DNA from: Candidatus Fermentithermobacillaceae bacterium
GTDB lineage: Bacteria > Bacillota > Sulfobacillia > Fermentithermobacillales > DUSS01
Length of the DNA: 64,000 nt
NCBI GenBank assembly: GCA_014896535.1
Contig: JADBKE010000008.1
Location: forward strand, 54,438-118,437
Direction: 5' to 3'
Positions 27,516-37,169 of the stretch are shown one piece after another (the stretch's first letter is position 1; each line of letters opens with the position of its first letter). Under the pieces are notes generated by a model. It ran no database searches and was not told where the DNA came from. It was given only the letters and a program-made list of their open reading frames with translations. Position numbers and translations under genes: made by a program.

Positions 27516-28283
27516 ATGCGACAGAGGGTAAGAGTTGTATTGAACATTATCGTGGTACTAATATTCGTTGCAATAATTACATTTTTACCTACGTTCGATT
27601 TGAAAACAAGTAAAATGATATCTAAAGAAACAGATAATTTTGTTTTTTATTATGGAAAACAAGATGAAAGCGCAGTATTGGATATGGCAGATATCTTAGA
27701 GAAATCATGTAAGAAAATTAACTCTGCTATGAATTTTAACCGAAGTGGAAAAACAGAAGTATATGTTTATCCTGACCTCGGGAGTTTTCATACAAAAAAA
27801 TATGGTTATTTAGGCAGGATTTTATGTCCAGACTGGTATATTGGAGATAACATAAAAGACAAAGTAATTATCGTCTCTCCGTTAAATCCAGGGCCAGTAC
27901 ATGATTATACTAGTGTAGTTCAGGCTGTTGTGCATGAATACGTTCATACGATAATTTATGCGATAAATAGAAAAACACCAAAATTTCTAAACGAAGGGTT
28001 GGCAGGCTACCTATCAGGTAATACTAAACCAAATTATCCGTTAGAAAATGTTCCTAGTATACAGGATACGAAAATAAATAATCCTATCAGGTTTGCTAAC
28101 AAAGGACTCTATGCTTTTTCTTATACATACATAGAATTCCTCGATAAAAATTATGGCATGAGTAAAATTATGAACCTAATAAGGAATCCGTCAGCATACG
28201 AGGAAGTATTTGGCGTATCTGAAGAAGACATATACAAACAGTGGGTCAAATATATTGAAGACAATTATCTAAGCGTCAAATAG
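27516..28283 (+). CDS. Membrane-anchored zinc metallopeptidase (gluzincin / peptidase MA-like)
   Basis: N-terminal TM; VVHEYVHTIIYAINRKTPKFLNEGLAGYLSG (HExxH...E); RBS GGAGGG; markedly AT-rich compared with flanks. Confidence 0.8.
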   Translation: MRQRVRVVLNIIVVLIFVAIITFLPTFDLKTSKMISKETDNFVFYYGKQDESAVLDMADILEKSCKKINSAMNFNRSGKTEVYVYPDLGSFHTKKYGYLGRILCPDWYIGDNIKDKVIIVSPLNPGPVHDYTSVVQAVVHEYVHTIIYAINRKTPKFLNEGLAGYLSGNTKPNYPLENVPSIQDTKINNPIRFANKGLYAFSYTYIEFLDKNYGMSKIMNLIRNPSAYEEVFGVSEEDIYKQWVKYIEDNYLSVK

Positions 28284-28305
28284 CCCCCACCCTGCAAGGA
28301 GCAGT

Positions 28306-28895
28306 TCAAGTGTGATTAGTTCGGCAACACCGGCTCGCTAGCCGTGCTCGCGGGCACGGCAGGACGCCCGGCCGCGTCGCCAGGTAGTTCACCACGGCCC
28401 TGCGGGCCTGAAGGTTTAGGGGGACTTCCAGGTATTTGTTCTCTTTGCCCCTCCGCACCAGAACCTTGCCTTTGCGTTCAGACAGCCGGATGTCTCCGAC
28501 CCTGAGAGCGCACAATTCGCCTACCCGGAGTCCTGCGTTGCTCAGAAGCTCGAACATAGCGATGTCTCTGGGCTTGCCCATCCGGTAGACTGCTCTCTTG
28601 GGCCTGTGGAGCTCCTGATCCGACAGTGCCTTCGGCGGTCTCCGCTGCTCGCGAGGCACCCCGATGCCCGACACCGGGTTCGATTTCACCAGCCCGACCG
28701 TTTCCGCCCACCGGAAGAAGCTGTTGAGCGCCCGGAGCTTCCTCGCCAGTGTCGCGGGCTTCTGCTCACTGATCGCGCCGAAGACCATCGGGCGAACGAC
28801 TGCACGTCACACAGGTAGCCACGGACAGTCGCAGGGCTCGCACCGGTCTCGACAAGGTGGTTCCGCTGCTCTTCAAATACAGAAGATCCCCCCAA
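28306..28895 (-). pseudogene. Tyrosine recombinase, frameshifted N-terminal half, C-terminus lost
   Basis: FEEQRNHLVETGASPATVRGYLCDVQSFARW in one frame, then ...LRALNSFFRWAETVGLVKSNPVSGIGVPREQRRPPKALSDQELHR...LLSNAGLRVGELCALRVGDIRL in another. Confidence 0.75.
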
Positions 28896-29224
28896 GAAGG
28901 ATCGAGTTGCGAGTTTCTTAGGGGATAATGGGGCCTTCCAGGGGCAAAAACGAGTCTTGACCGGGGAATCTCACAATACGGTGTCCTATTGTTTGCGGAC
29001 ATGCTGCGCCGAGGTTATATGGCGAGAGCCTTTCCTGAAGGTGACTTCAGCCCGGCGCCCTCCTGGGTGCGCTATTGCGGGAACAGCGGGACGGGTGGCT
29101 GGTACCGCGGCAAGCTTCAACCATGAGTCTATGGCCGGCAGGCCTGAGCCCGGCCTCGAACCGGGGGATGTGAAAAATTCGAACCGGCCAGACGCGTCAA
29201 TTTCAGACTGGGCTTACGCTTTTG

Positions 29225-30148
29225 CTAGTCAGGCATGGGTCGCCACGAAGGTGCATGACCGCGGACCACCTTCACGGCTTTAGTTGAATCATTCGGTGAA
29301 TAGTACACCCACGATGACCCCGACTGGAAAACCGTCAGTAGCCACGCCCCGGTACTGTTCTGACAGGCACTACCTACTTCGCCGAGGCCCGCTGTCACTG
29401 CCGCCGGAGGCTGAGCGGCGAAAAATGCAGAGGGGTTCTGGGTATATTGCGTTCCTGATACGTCCCGAACTACGTATCCTCCCCCTCGTTGGCTTCCGTA
29501 TCCGAAAATTACGTTGTCAGTCCATCGCAAAAGGCTTATTACATAACCCGGCTCTCCGGAAAACACGGTATCGCTCTGTCCGCTACTCAGGTCCACTGAA
29601 ATCAGATCGTAGTGGTAGGTGTCAGGACTGGCTGCAGTACCGCGAAGAATCGGGTAGCAGATGCGATGACCATCGGGCGACCACAACACATTTCCAGACG
29701 TAACGAACCTGCTGATGATCGAGCCCTTATGTATATCTGCGATGAGGACCTCGGAGTAAGGATACCCGCTGGTACGAAGCATGAGTAATGACCCCGATGG
29801 AGACCAGCTAAGTTCCACGGCTGAGCTGAAGAAGGTCTCTGCAGGCTCATTCAGGTCTACTTTACCCACGGTCATTCCACCGAGTTCTACGTAACCGAGA
29901 TACGCATGCCCGTCTGACGGATCTCTATACGCGAAACCCAACAGATCTCCCTTTGGTGACCATGCGGGGCCCATAGCCTCTGGCCCCGCATGGTCTGAAC
30001 GCCATATGAGCCGCCGAGATGCAAGGTCATAGACTGCAGTTCGTCCCTGGTCATCTACGTACGCGAAAACCCCTTGTGCTCGGATACTTGAACAGCCTGT
30101 CAGAAGACTAACGAGAAGCAAGCCGAGGATTGCAGCTCGGCGTGTCAT
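29225..30148 (-). CDS. Lipoprotein with WD40/TolB-like beta-propeller repeats
   Basis: Lipobox LLLVSLLTGCSS; GPAWSPKGDLLGFAYRDPSDG, LSWSPSGSLLML, VLWSPDGHRICYP. Confidence 0.75.
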   Translation of the reverse strand: MTRRAAILGLLLVSLLTGCSSIRAQGVFAYVDDQGRTAVYDLASRRLIWRSDHAGPEAMGPAWSPKGDLLGFAYRDPSDGHAYLGYVELGGMTVGKVDLNEPAETFFSSAVELSWSPSGSLLMLRTSGYPYSEVLIADIHKGSIISRFVTSGNVLWSPDGHRICYPILRGTAASPDTYHYDLISVDLSSGQSDTVFSGEPGYVISLLRWTDNVIFGYGSQRGGGYVVRDVSGTQYTQNPSAFFAAQPPAAVTAGLGEVGSACQNSTGAWLLTVFQSGSSWVYYSPNDSTKAVKVVRGHAPSWRPMPD

Positions 30149-30159
30149 GGACGCTCACC

Positions 30160-30434
30160 TCAGGGATTGTAGATTATTAAGGACGAGGGATAGCATCCCC
30201 AGCTAGTATAGTACGTCAAGGGGTGGGAAAGGCCATCAGCAGGATCGACTATCATGTAGCTCGAGGGATCGTACCAATACCCGTCGACCGAGTACACCAC
30301 AACCCAGTGATGTCCTTGGGACGGCTCAGTTATAGGTGCCTTTCCCCTACTGATCGCGTAAGCCAAGTCGTACCAGTCACCGGTCGTGAAGCTTTTTCCG
30401 AAATAGACATATGGGCTAGTGCCTACCTTGCCTT
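30160..30434 (-). pseudogene. C39-like cysteine peptidase, C-terminal part, 5' end removed at the IS boundary
   Basis: TSPYVYFGKSFTTGDWYDLAYAISRGKAPITEPSQGHHWVVVYSVDGYWYDPSSYMIVDPADG; open upstream to the element end at ~30444. Confidence 0.6.
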
Positions 30435-30542
30435 GGCTCTACCGTCTCACGTTTTCCTGACCGAGTTGTCTCAGATTGAGATGACTTTTTCGTGACACAA
30501 AGAAGGCTGCCCTGGAAGGAGGGGCAGCCGCCGGGTTAGGTT

Positions 30543-31342
30543 TCAGTTCCCGTTCAAATCCTGGATCACCCTGAGCACCAGCTTCTGCTCGATGAGTTCC
30601 TTCTGCTCGATGAAGGCGGCCAGGAGTGAATTGGCGCAAACGTGGTTAATGCGCCTGGGGATGCCACGGGCGTACTGGAAGATCTCCTCGATAGCCTCCG
30701 GGGTGAACAGGGGCGAGGTACGGCCTGCCACTTTGAGGTGATGGGCGATGTACTCCCCGGTCTCCGGGGCGGTGAGTCCCCGCATGTGGTACCGCACCAT
30801 GAGCCGCTGGGTGATGTGGTCGTAGCAGGAAAGCCGGAGTCTGTCCCGGAGTGGGGTTTGTCCCACGAGGATGAGCGCCATGGGACATGCGCTGTCCATG
30901 GCGAAATTGGTGAGCAGCCTCAGTTCTTGCAGGCTGGCTTCAGGCAGCAGGTGGGCGTCGTCGATCACGACCACCGGGGTCTTTCCGTGCTCGAACACGG
31001 CCCACAGGGTATCGGCGAGCTGCTTTACGGTGTCTGACTTGTGGTAACGGGGCTCCACGCCGAGGCCGAGGAGCAGTTGGCGGTAAAGCCCCCGAGCGGG
31101 GAGCAGGGGTACAGCCAGCGTGACCTGAGTGGGTCCAGGGCGGCACGCAGGGCTCGCAGGCAAGTAGACTTGCCCGAGCCCACGTCCCCGGTGAGGAGAG
31201 CCATGCCCCTCTGCATGACGGCCCAGTTCAGGCGGGCCAGGGCCTCGAGGTGGTCCTGGGAAGGAAAGAGTTGGTCTGGGGGAAGGTCCCGGCCAAATGG
31301 GGTGCGGGTGAAGTTGAAGAAGCTCTCGTACATGCTATTCAC
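30543..31342 (-). pseudogene. ExeA/TniB-like AAA ATPase of the IS, apparent frameshift ~31090-31110
   Basis: MNSMYESFFNFTRTPFGRDLPPDQLFPSQDH...LLTGDVGSGKSTCLRALRAALDP in one frame; ARGLYRQLLLGLGVEP...VVVIDDAHLLPEASLQELRLLTNF in another. Confidence 0.8.
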
Positions 31343-32421
31343 CTCCGTGTGCGTTTTCTGATTTCCTCAAGGTAAATTGAGATGTGCCGGCCGGTACCCA
31401 GGTGTCGGCAGGCATGTTCCAGGGCTTCCCGGCAGAGATTGCTGTCCAAGAGGCCGTACGTGGCCCAGAACTCCCGGGCCTCCCTGGTTTCGGCCTCGGT
31501 GAGGTTGTGCCCCAGGCCGAGGTGCAGGAGAGCAAGGAGCGGGGCCACTCCACCCGTGGCTCCGGGAAGCGAAGTTTTGGGCAGTTCGGAAAAACGCAGG
31601 CGCTCGACTTCCTCGGCGAGATGGCGGTCGTGCTGGGAGCGCAGGAGTTTGAGGTAACTCATGCTGAGCTGGGCGGGCGCAGGGGCTGACTCGGTGCTGC
31701 GCGAAAGGGATGTCTTGTTCAGGGTTAGAGGGACCGCCACCTGGTAGAAGCGGCCGTCAACCCACACTTCAACCCGGGTGAGGTCGAAGGGGTCGTAGCG
31801 CACCTCGACCTTCTGCCGGTCCCTGAGTTCGGGGTCCACCTGGTAGCGGTTGCTGCCGATACGTATGGTGGCGTCCTTCCCCGGTCGTCTGGGGTCGGGG
31901 AGGAAGATGCCGTCGGCCTGGTCGATCTGCCACAGTTCCCCTGGTTGTTCCCGCTCGAAGCGCTGATAGACCCGGCGCGGGCCCGGCTGTTTGCGGGCGA
32001 GGCCGAGGGCGTGGAGGTGCCGGTGCAGGGTAGCCCGGGAGATGGACCCCTTTGCCACCCCCGAGTTGGGGTCGGCCTCCAGCATCCGGATGATCTGAGG
32101 GACGGAGCGGGCGGGCAACTCCCGCTTGAGCCGGGCGGCCCGCTCGATGAGGGTGGGGGTAAGGGCACGCGGTTTTCCCCGGTCCTTCCGAGGTTTGCGC
32201 TTGAGTGCCTCGAACCCTCCCTTGCGGTAGCGGGCCAGCCAGGACTTGAGGGCGGAAACCGACAGACGCACCTTCTCTCCGCCCGGAGCCTCCCATTCCT
32301 GGTTGGCCAGGCGCTGCAGGATGCGAGTCTGCTCGCCGCGCGGGAGTTTCCGCTGCAACAGTTCGGCTATGCAGCCGTAGCGGAACAGCGCCACCTGCAC
32401 CCTGCGGTCCTCGTCGTCCAT
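31339..32421 (-). pseudogene. DDE-type transposase lacking most of the catalytic core (internal in-frame deletion)
   Basis: HTH region and WQIDQADGIFLPDPRRPG present; then directly KDATIRIGSNRYQVDPELRDRQKVEVRYDPFDLTRVEVWVDG (Mu-transposase-C-like beta domain). Confidence 0.7.
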
Positions 32422-32659
32422 CTTCTGGCACCTCCCGGCCCCGAGCGTACTACCCGGGCACCGGGACTGAATACTTCGGGTTGTGTGGGACATGCACCCG
32501 GGGACGGTGTTCTTCCTGTTTGTAGCAGCAGAGTCGGAACCCATCCAGGCATCATATCCTGGAGCAGATGGTTGCTGGTTCGAAAGGCAGCATATGGACG
32601 GGAGAGGCATGGAGTCTTCCCTGTTCGGGATGGGTTACAGCCAGATGGGGGTGTCCTCC

Positions 32660-33286
32660 TCAGCGCTGGCACTGAGGTGGACGTTGCACCACCCGAGCGG
32701 CCTTGAGGCGGGGAAATCGAGGTCGGCTTTGATCGCGCCGGCAGGCGAGCCAGAAGGCAATGATGGCCGCGTGGAGGAGTTTCAACTTGTCGCCGGTGAA
32801 AGGGCGCAGGAGAGTGTCCAGTTCAAGTTCGGGGTCAAGCCGCCTGGCATCGCGGGAGAGCATGGCCACGACCCTGTCCGCCAGGTTGCGGATGCGGCGG
32901 ATCCAGCGCTGGAGGGTGGATGGGGAAACCTGCGTGATGGCGTTGGCCAACTGGTACCAGGAACATCCCCTGAGGCGGAGGCGGAACGCCCTGTCGACAA
33001 GAGCCATCAGGCAGGGCCGGTGAGGTGCGAGGAACCAGGGGAGCACGGCGTGGGTTCGACGGCATCCGGGGCAGCGCACCCTTCGAACCTTAACACCTAT
33101 CTTACGCCAGTACCATCCGTGGCCCTGCAGTTTCCGTCCGCACTTCGGGCACTTGCGGGGCAAAGCTTGCCGGGCTTCCTCATCGCCCGACTCGTATCTA
33201 TCGTGCCAGCTCTTGTACTCCTTGACGTTGGAACCCAGGTTCCTTACGATGATCAACGGGATCTGGGTTCTACCCACAACCAACAC
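32660..33286 (-). CDS. Zinc-ribbon DUF6431-like IS accessory protein
   Basis: CPKCGRKLQGHGWYWRKIGVKVRRVRCPGCRRTHAVLPWFLAPHR...SPSTLQRWIRRIRNL. Confidence 0.7.
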   Translation of the reverse strand: MLVVGRTQIPLIIVRNLGSNVKEYKSWHDRYESGDEEARQALPRKCPKCGRKLQGHGWYWRKIGVKVRRVRCPGCRRTHAVLPWFLAPHRPCLMALVDRAFRLRLRGCSWYQLANAITQVSPSTLQRWIRRIRNLADRVVAMLSRDARRLDPELELDTLLRPFTGDKLKLLHAAIIAFWLACRRDQSRPRFPRLKAARVVQRPPQCQR

Positions 33287-34080
33287 AGGCCTCTTGCGCT
33301 TCGGAGCCGTGGCAAGAGGCCTGATCTTTCTCCGCCCAGGCAGAACCCCGTAGGAAGTTCCTCACCCCATCCAGTCTTTCCTTTTGGTCAGCCTAATGTG
33401 AGACAAACCGGCTCATTCAGGTCAAAACAATCTGCGACGGTACCCTTTCCGCTATGGAAGCTCTGCTCCGACCCGTCCGCAGTCAGGTTCATGTGGGTTA
33501 CGGGGTATAACACTCAATAAGCGCTCACGTTGAGTCATCTGAGGCTTCAGCGGCCCGGGGCTTGGCCGGCAAGCTTTGCCCCGGGCCTAGGTGTGCCGAG
33601 GGGCAAGTCTACCCGCAGGGTGAAAGTCCGAGACACCGCTGGGGCATTGAGTGTGCGCATGACCATTTCGATTCCATCGGAGCTGGGCAGAGTGCGAGCG
33701 GAATGCGGATCGACAACACAGTTTAGCTCGCTGACTCTTTACTGGTTCTCAGCCAACTCTTCGTCAAATTGGCTCCGCTTCATGCCAGCCCGGGCAACTG
33801 CATCCAGACCCGTAGCAAACGGGAGATGGCATGTGGAGAATGAGAAAGGCACCGTACATAACCGCCTTTTCCTGTCGAACGTTGCAGAGTGTTCAGCCCA
33901 CGATACGGGCGAGAGGGGCCGACGATCTATCCCGAGAATTCCTGACTATAGCCAAGAGATGGAACACTCCTTGCCGGGCGTCCTCCTTGGCAGGGTTTCA
34001 GAGGAAAGGTCGCGGGACCAACGCGCAGCATATTCTTATTGCAGAAGATAAGGTCAATTCAGCAAAGGAGAACCGACTTA

Positions 34081-34934
34081 TGCAGCGCCTCAACCATAGT
34101 TTGCTTTTCGCGGTCATCTTCGTCATCGTGGTGTGTCACTTTCCCAGGTGTTCTCTTGCGGAGGGTAGGCAACCGATGCCCACCGGGCCGGTCTTGGCGC
34201 ACCCGGAGTGGCAGGATAGGTGGCTCAAGTCCCAGGAGCAAGCTTCCACGGACGAGGAAGCTGTAAAGGCCACGGTTGATGCCTACTACCAGTTAAAATA
34301 TGAGAGCGCGCGGAATGATACCCTGTACGACTTCGGGTTTCTGTTCTTTACCGAGGATGAGGCCGGGCGGGACACTTATGCCTACGAGCGCGGACGGCTG
34401 CAGTACGAGCTGGCCTGCTGGAGAATGTGGAACACGCTGCTTAAGAGCTACGAGTACGCGCCCATATATGAGCAGGTCGACGTCCAGGGCGACCTCGCTA
34501 CGGTGGTGGTGCGCCCGCGAGCTTACGTCGTCTCCAGGGCCAGCCCCGAGCGCACGGATGAATTCGGCAAAGAACCTCATCGCCTCGTGCTGGTCCGTCG
34601 CGACAACCGCTGGTTGATCCAGCGAGAGCAGTACAGTGATGAGCAAACCCCCATTCTGCCGTACGGAACAGATTTTGACAAACTGACTCGTGAGCTGCCC
34701 GAGCGCGTGAAGAAGTTCTTGGAGGAGGACAAGGCGAAGGAGGGAGAGTTACGGGAGCTGGCACCAGAACGGTTCGAGCGGACTCCAGGCAACGCCCCCG
34801 CCGAGGGCTCTTCACGGTTTTTTGGTCGCGGATTGAAGTTAGCCATCGCGGTGTGTGGGTCGGCAGCGCTCGTAGGAGCGGGAGTGTTGCTGAGAAGGAG
34901 GAGGCGGATCCGATCGTGTCATTTTGCACATTAA
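34081..34934 (+). CDS. Secreted hypothetical protein with C-terminal transmembrane/Arg-rich anchor
   Basis: Signal peptide MQRLNHSLLFAVIFVIVVCHFPRCSLA; C-terminal LKLAIAVCGSAALVGAGVLLRRRRRIR. Confidence 0.65.
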
Positions 34935-35055
34935 TCTTCCGGGTTTAGCGATTTCCTCTGTCACATTACTCTAGAATCTTGGCAATCCCTCCCCGGAGGA
35001 AAGTCATAATCTCTTTTCAGTTTCCTATGGGAGGAGGACAGCTTTGCAAATTGTC

Positions 35056-35553
35056 TAGAAAGCACCGGTCTCGCTCGAGGAATATGTCGCCCTGGGAAAG
35101 GAAGTCGAGTTTCCGGCCCCAAGAGAGTGTCCTGTCTGCAGGAGGAAAGTGAATCTAAAGCGCCATGGGTGGTACCTCCGGTACGCAGTGAGAGAGGACA
35201 TCGAAGTACAGGTCTGGATTCCGAGGCTTCTGTGCCCTGCGTGCGGCAGAACCGTTTCTCTTCTACCCTCGTTCCTAATTCCCCGGTTCCAGCGGACGGT
35301 GGGGTTCATCGTCAGGGCGCTGGGAAAGAAACTGTCCTGCTCAAGACAGATCATGGGGTTCTACTGGCACAGGTTCTTGGGGAACGTTAACCGCATAATC
35401 GCGTTCTTCCGGGACATCTTCACCGGGTTGACTTTGCCGAAGGACCCCAAGTTAAAGGCCATGAAACTCCGGGAGATGATGGAGGATTTCCCTCCTGAGG
35501 AATTCTCTCTCCTCTTCCATCAGCGCTTTCGCCGCAGTTTCATGGCAATTTGA
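35056..35553 (+). pseudogene. Second DUF6431-like zinc-ribbon protein (partial)
   Basis: APVSLEEYVALGKEVEFPAPRECPVCRRKVNLKRHGWYLRY...CPACGRTVSLLPSFLIPRFQ; in-frame TAG just upstream, no clear start. Confidence 0.55.
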
Positions 35554-35599
35554 TTTTACCCATACCCGGCCTCTTTCTCGGATCTGCGGGTTATTCTGG

Positions 35600-35674
35600 T
35601 CGGGGCGAGTGGATTTGAACCACCGACCTCATGGTCCCGAACCATGCGCGCTGGCCAAGCTGCGCCACGCCCCG
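35600..35674 (-). tRNA. tRNA-Pro (anticodon CGG)
   Basis: Revcomp CGGGGCGTGGCGCAGCTTGGCCAGCGCGCATGGTTCGGGACCATGAGGTCGGTGGTTCAAATCCACTCGCCCCGA; 7-bp acceptor, CATGG-TTCGGGA-CCATG anticodon arm, GGTTCAAATCC T-arm. Confidence 0.96.
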
Positions 35675-36041
35675 ACGCAGTCATTATAGCATCTTCCGGA
35701 ACCCGGCTTCAACCTGAGCCGCCCGCTAATCTACGGCACATACGCCGCAACACTTCTCGGACACGCTTCTAGGTGAAGTCGCACCGACGCGCAAGAGAGG
35801 GCGCTCGGTTCTACCGGGCAAGCACGTGTTCAAATTGCTCGAGCCGTAAGAAATCCGACCGAGATGGCGTTCTACTAGCCCTTTGAACGCATACATTCGT
35901 AAAGGAGCAGGCCCATCTCGGGTACCTCTAGCAGAGTGCGGACACGCATCCGGGCCTGCTCCCCTCTCATCACCGCTACAAGACCGCTGTCGCATCAGGG
36001 TCAACCAGCCCGCGGAGAACCGACGCTCGAGTCACATTCTT

Positions 36042-36136
36042 GGTCTTACGGTCTTATGGTCTTATCGTCTTTTGGTCTTTTGGTCTTTTGGTCTCTTGGT
36101 CTCTTGGTCTCTTGGTCCTTGGTCTCTTGGTCTTTT
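36042..36136. repeat. 8-bp tandem repeat x12 (GGTCTTTT/GGTCTCTT)
   Basis: Units in 8-bp register from 36042 with one 7-bp unit (36114-36120). Confidence 0.95.
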
Positions 36137-36210
36137 ACGCAGCCGGATCGTCGCCCCTCAGCGCCCTCACGCTGGGCCGGTCCTGGACGGAGGGGTACGG
36201 CGCAAAAGGT

Positions 36211-36837
36211 TCACTCCCACACCTGCGATACGTGGACCACGTGGAAACCGGCTTGGACCAGCGCATCGACCAGCTGCTTCACGTGGACGCTCTTTACCCG
36301 CAGGATCACGTTACCCCTGCGCTGTTCCGGGGGCGTGTACGTGGCCAAGCTGGCGATGGATATACCGGATTCCTTAACCACCCTGGTGATATCGGCGAGA
36401 ACCCCGGGGCGATCCGGAACGTCCAGCGTAATCCTGGTCCCTTTCGTCCTCAACCCCATCATAGTAACAAAGGTCCTGAACAGGTCGGATTCCGTGATGA
36501 TGCCCTGGAGTTCGTCTTTGTCATCGGTGACTGGTAGAGCGTCGAGGTCGTGGAAATACATGTAGTAGGCCGCCATTTCCACGATCTCGTCGGGGCTCAC
36601 CGTTATGACCTTTGTGCTCATAATGTCCTTGACTTTGCCGGTCTCGAGAAAATTCTGGGACATCTTCGGCAGGTTCGACAGGAGGTCCCATGCTGTGACC
36701 ATTCCCACCACTTTGCCGTTAGACTTGACGGGGATGGCCTCGTAGACGTGTTCTCTCATGAGCGAGACAAGATGCGCGATGGAGTCCTCGGGCGAAACCG
36801 TAATCACGTTGGGATTCATTACGTCCTTGACAAACAC
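36211..36837 (-). CDS. CBS-domain pair plus ACT domain protein (AcuB-like)
   Basis: MFVKDVMNPNVITVSPEDSIAHLVSLMREHVYEAIPV...VKDIMSTKVITVSPDEIVEMA...RITLDVPDRPGVLADITRVVKESGISI. Confidence 0.9.
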   Translation of the reverse strand: MFVKDVMNPNVITVSPEDSIAHLVSLMREHVYEAIPVKSNGKVVGMVTAWDLLSNLPKMSQNFLETGKVKDIMSTKVITVSPDEIVEMAAYYMYFHDLDALPVTDDKDELQGIITESDLFRTFVTMMGLRTKGTRITLDVPDRPGVLADITRVVKESGISIASLATYTPPEQRRGNVILRVKSVHVKQLVDALVQAGFHVVHVSQVWE

Positions 36838-37031
36838 GAGTACAGCCCTCCTTAGTGGACCATGTGGTCCTATGGATTTCGCCGGAAATGATCCGTTTCC
36901 CTTTAGAGGTAAACGCCCGGTGTTAAGAAACTAATAAGAAACTGAGAATGAGCCGTGGCGGTTGCCCGTTTGCAGGCAGGCTGCATAACTGCCATGGAGG
37001 ATTGCTGGAAACCGGCTGTTCGCGCAAAACC

Positions 37032-37148
37032 GGTCAACCTGGTAATACTAGTAAACCCGCTAAACCCAGTAAACCTAGTAAACCTGGTAAACCTAGTAGA
37101 CCTAGTAAATCTAGTAAGCCTAATAAGCCCGGTAAACCTGGTTAATAA
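37032..37148. repeat. 9-bp tandem repeat x13 (AGTAAACCT-like) just 3' of mnmA
   Basis: ggtcaacct ggtaatact agtaaaccc gctaaaccc agtaaacct agtaaacct ggtaaacct agtagacct agtaaatct agtaagcct aataagccc ggtaaacct ggttaataa. Confidence 0.95.
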
Positions 37149-37169
37149 CCCGAAAACGGCGGCACCAAC

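Larger units (their letters stand above)
30444..33404 (-). mobile_element. Three-gene IS (ATPase / DDE transposase / DUF6431-like) with imperfect TIRs
   Basis: Left end GTCTCACGTTTTCCTGACC (30444) and right end GGTCAGCCTAATGTGAGAC (33386-33404) are inverted repeats of form GTCTCACnTTnnnCTGACC. Confidence 0.75.
18375..35641. mobile_element. tRNA-Pro-associated genomic island (~17.3 kb)
   Basis: 41-nt direct repeat of the tRNA-Pro 3' part in the same orientation at both ends; integrase remnants, IS fragments, AT-rich gene and RiPP cluster inside. Confidence 0.75.

Noticed and set aside
30430-33410. Target-site duplication of the three-gene IS
   Set aside because: Flanks (ctctacc / aaaccgg) show no convincing direct repeat, so exact ends and insertion history remain uncertain.
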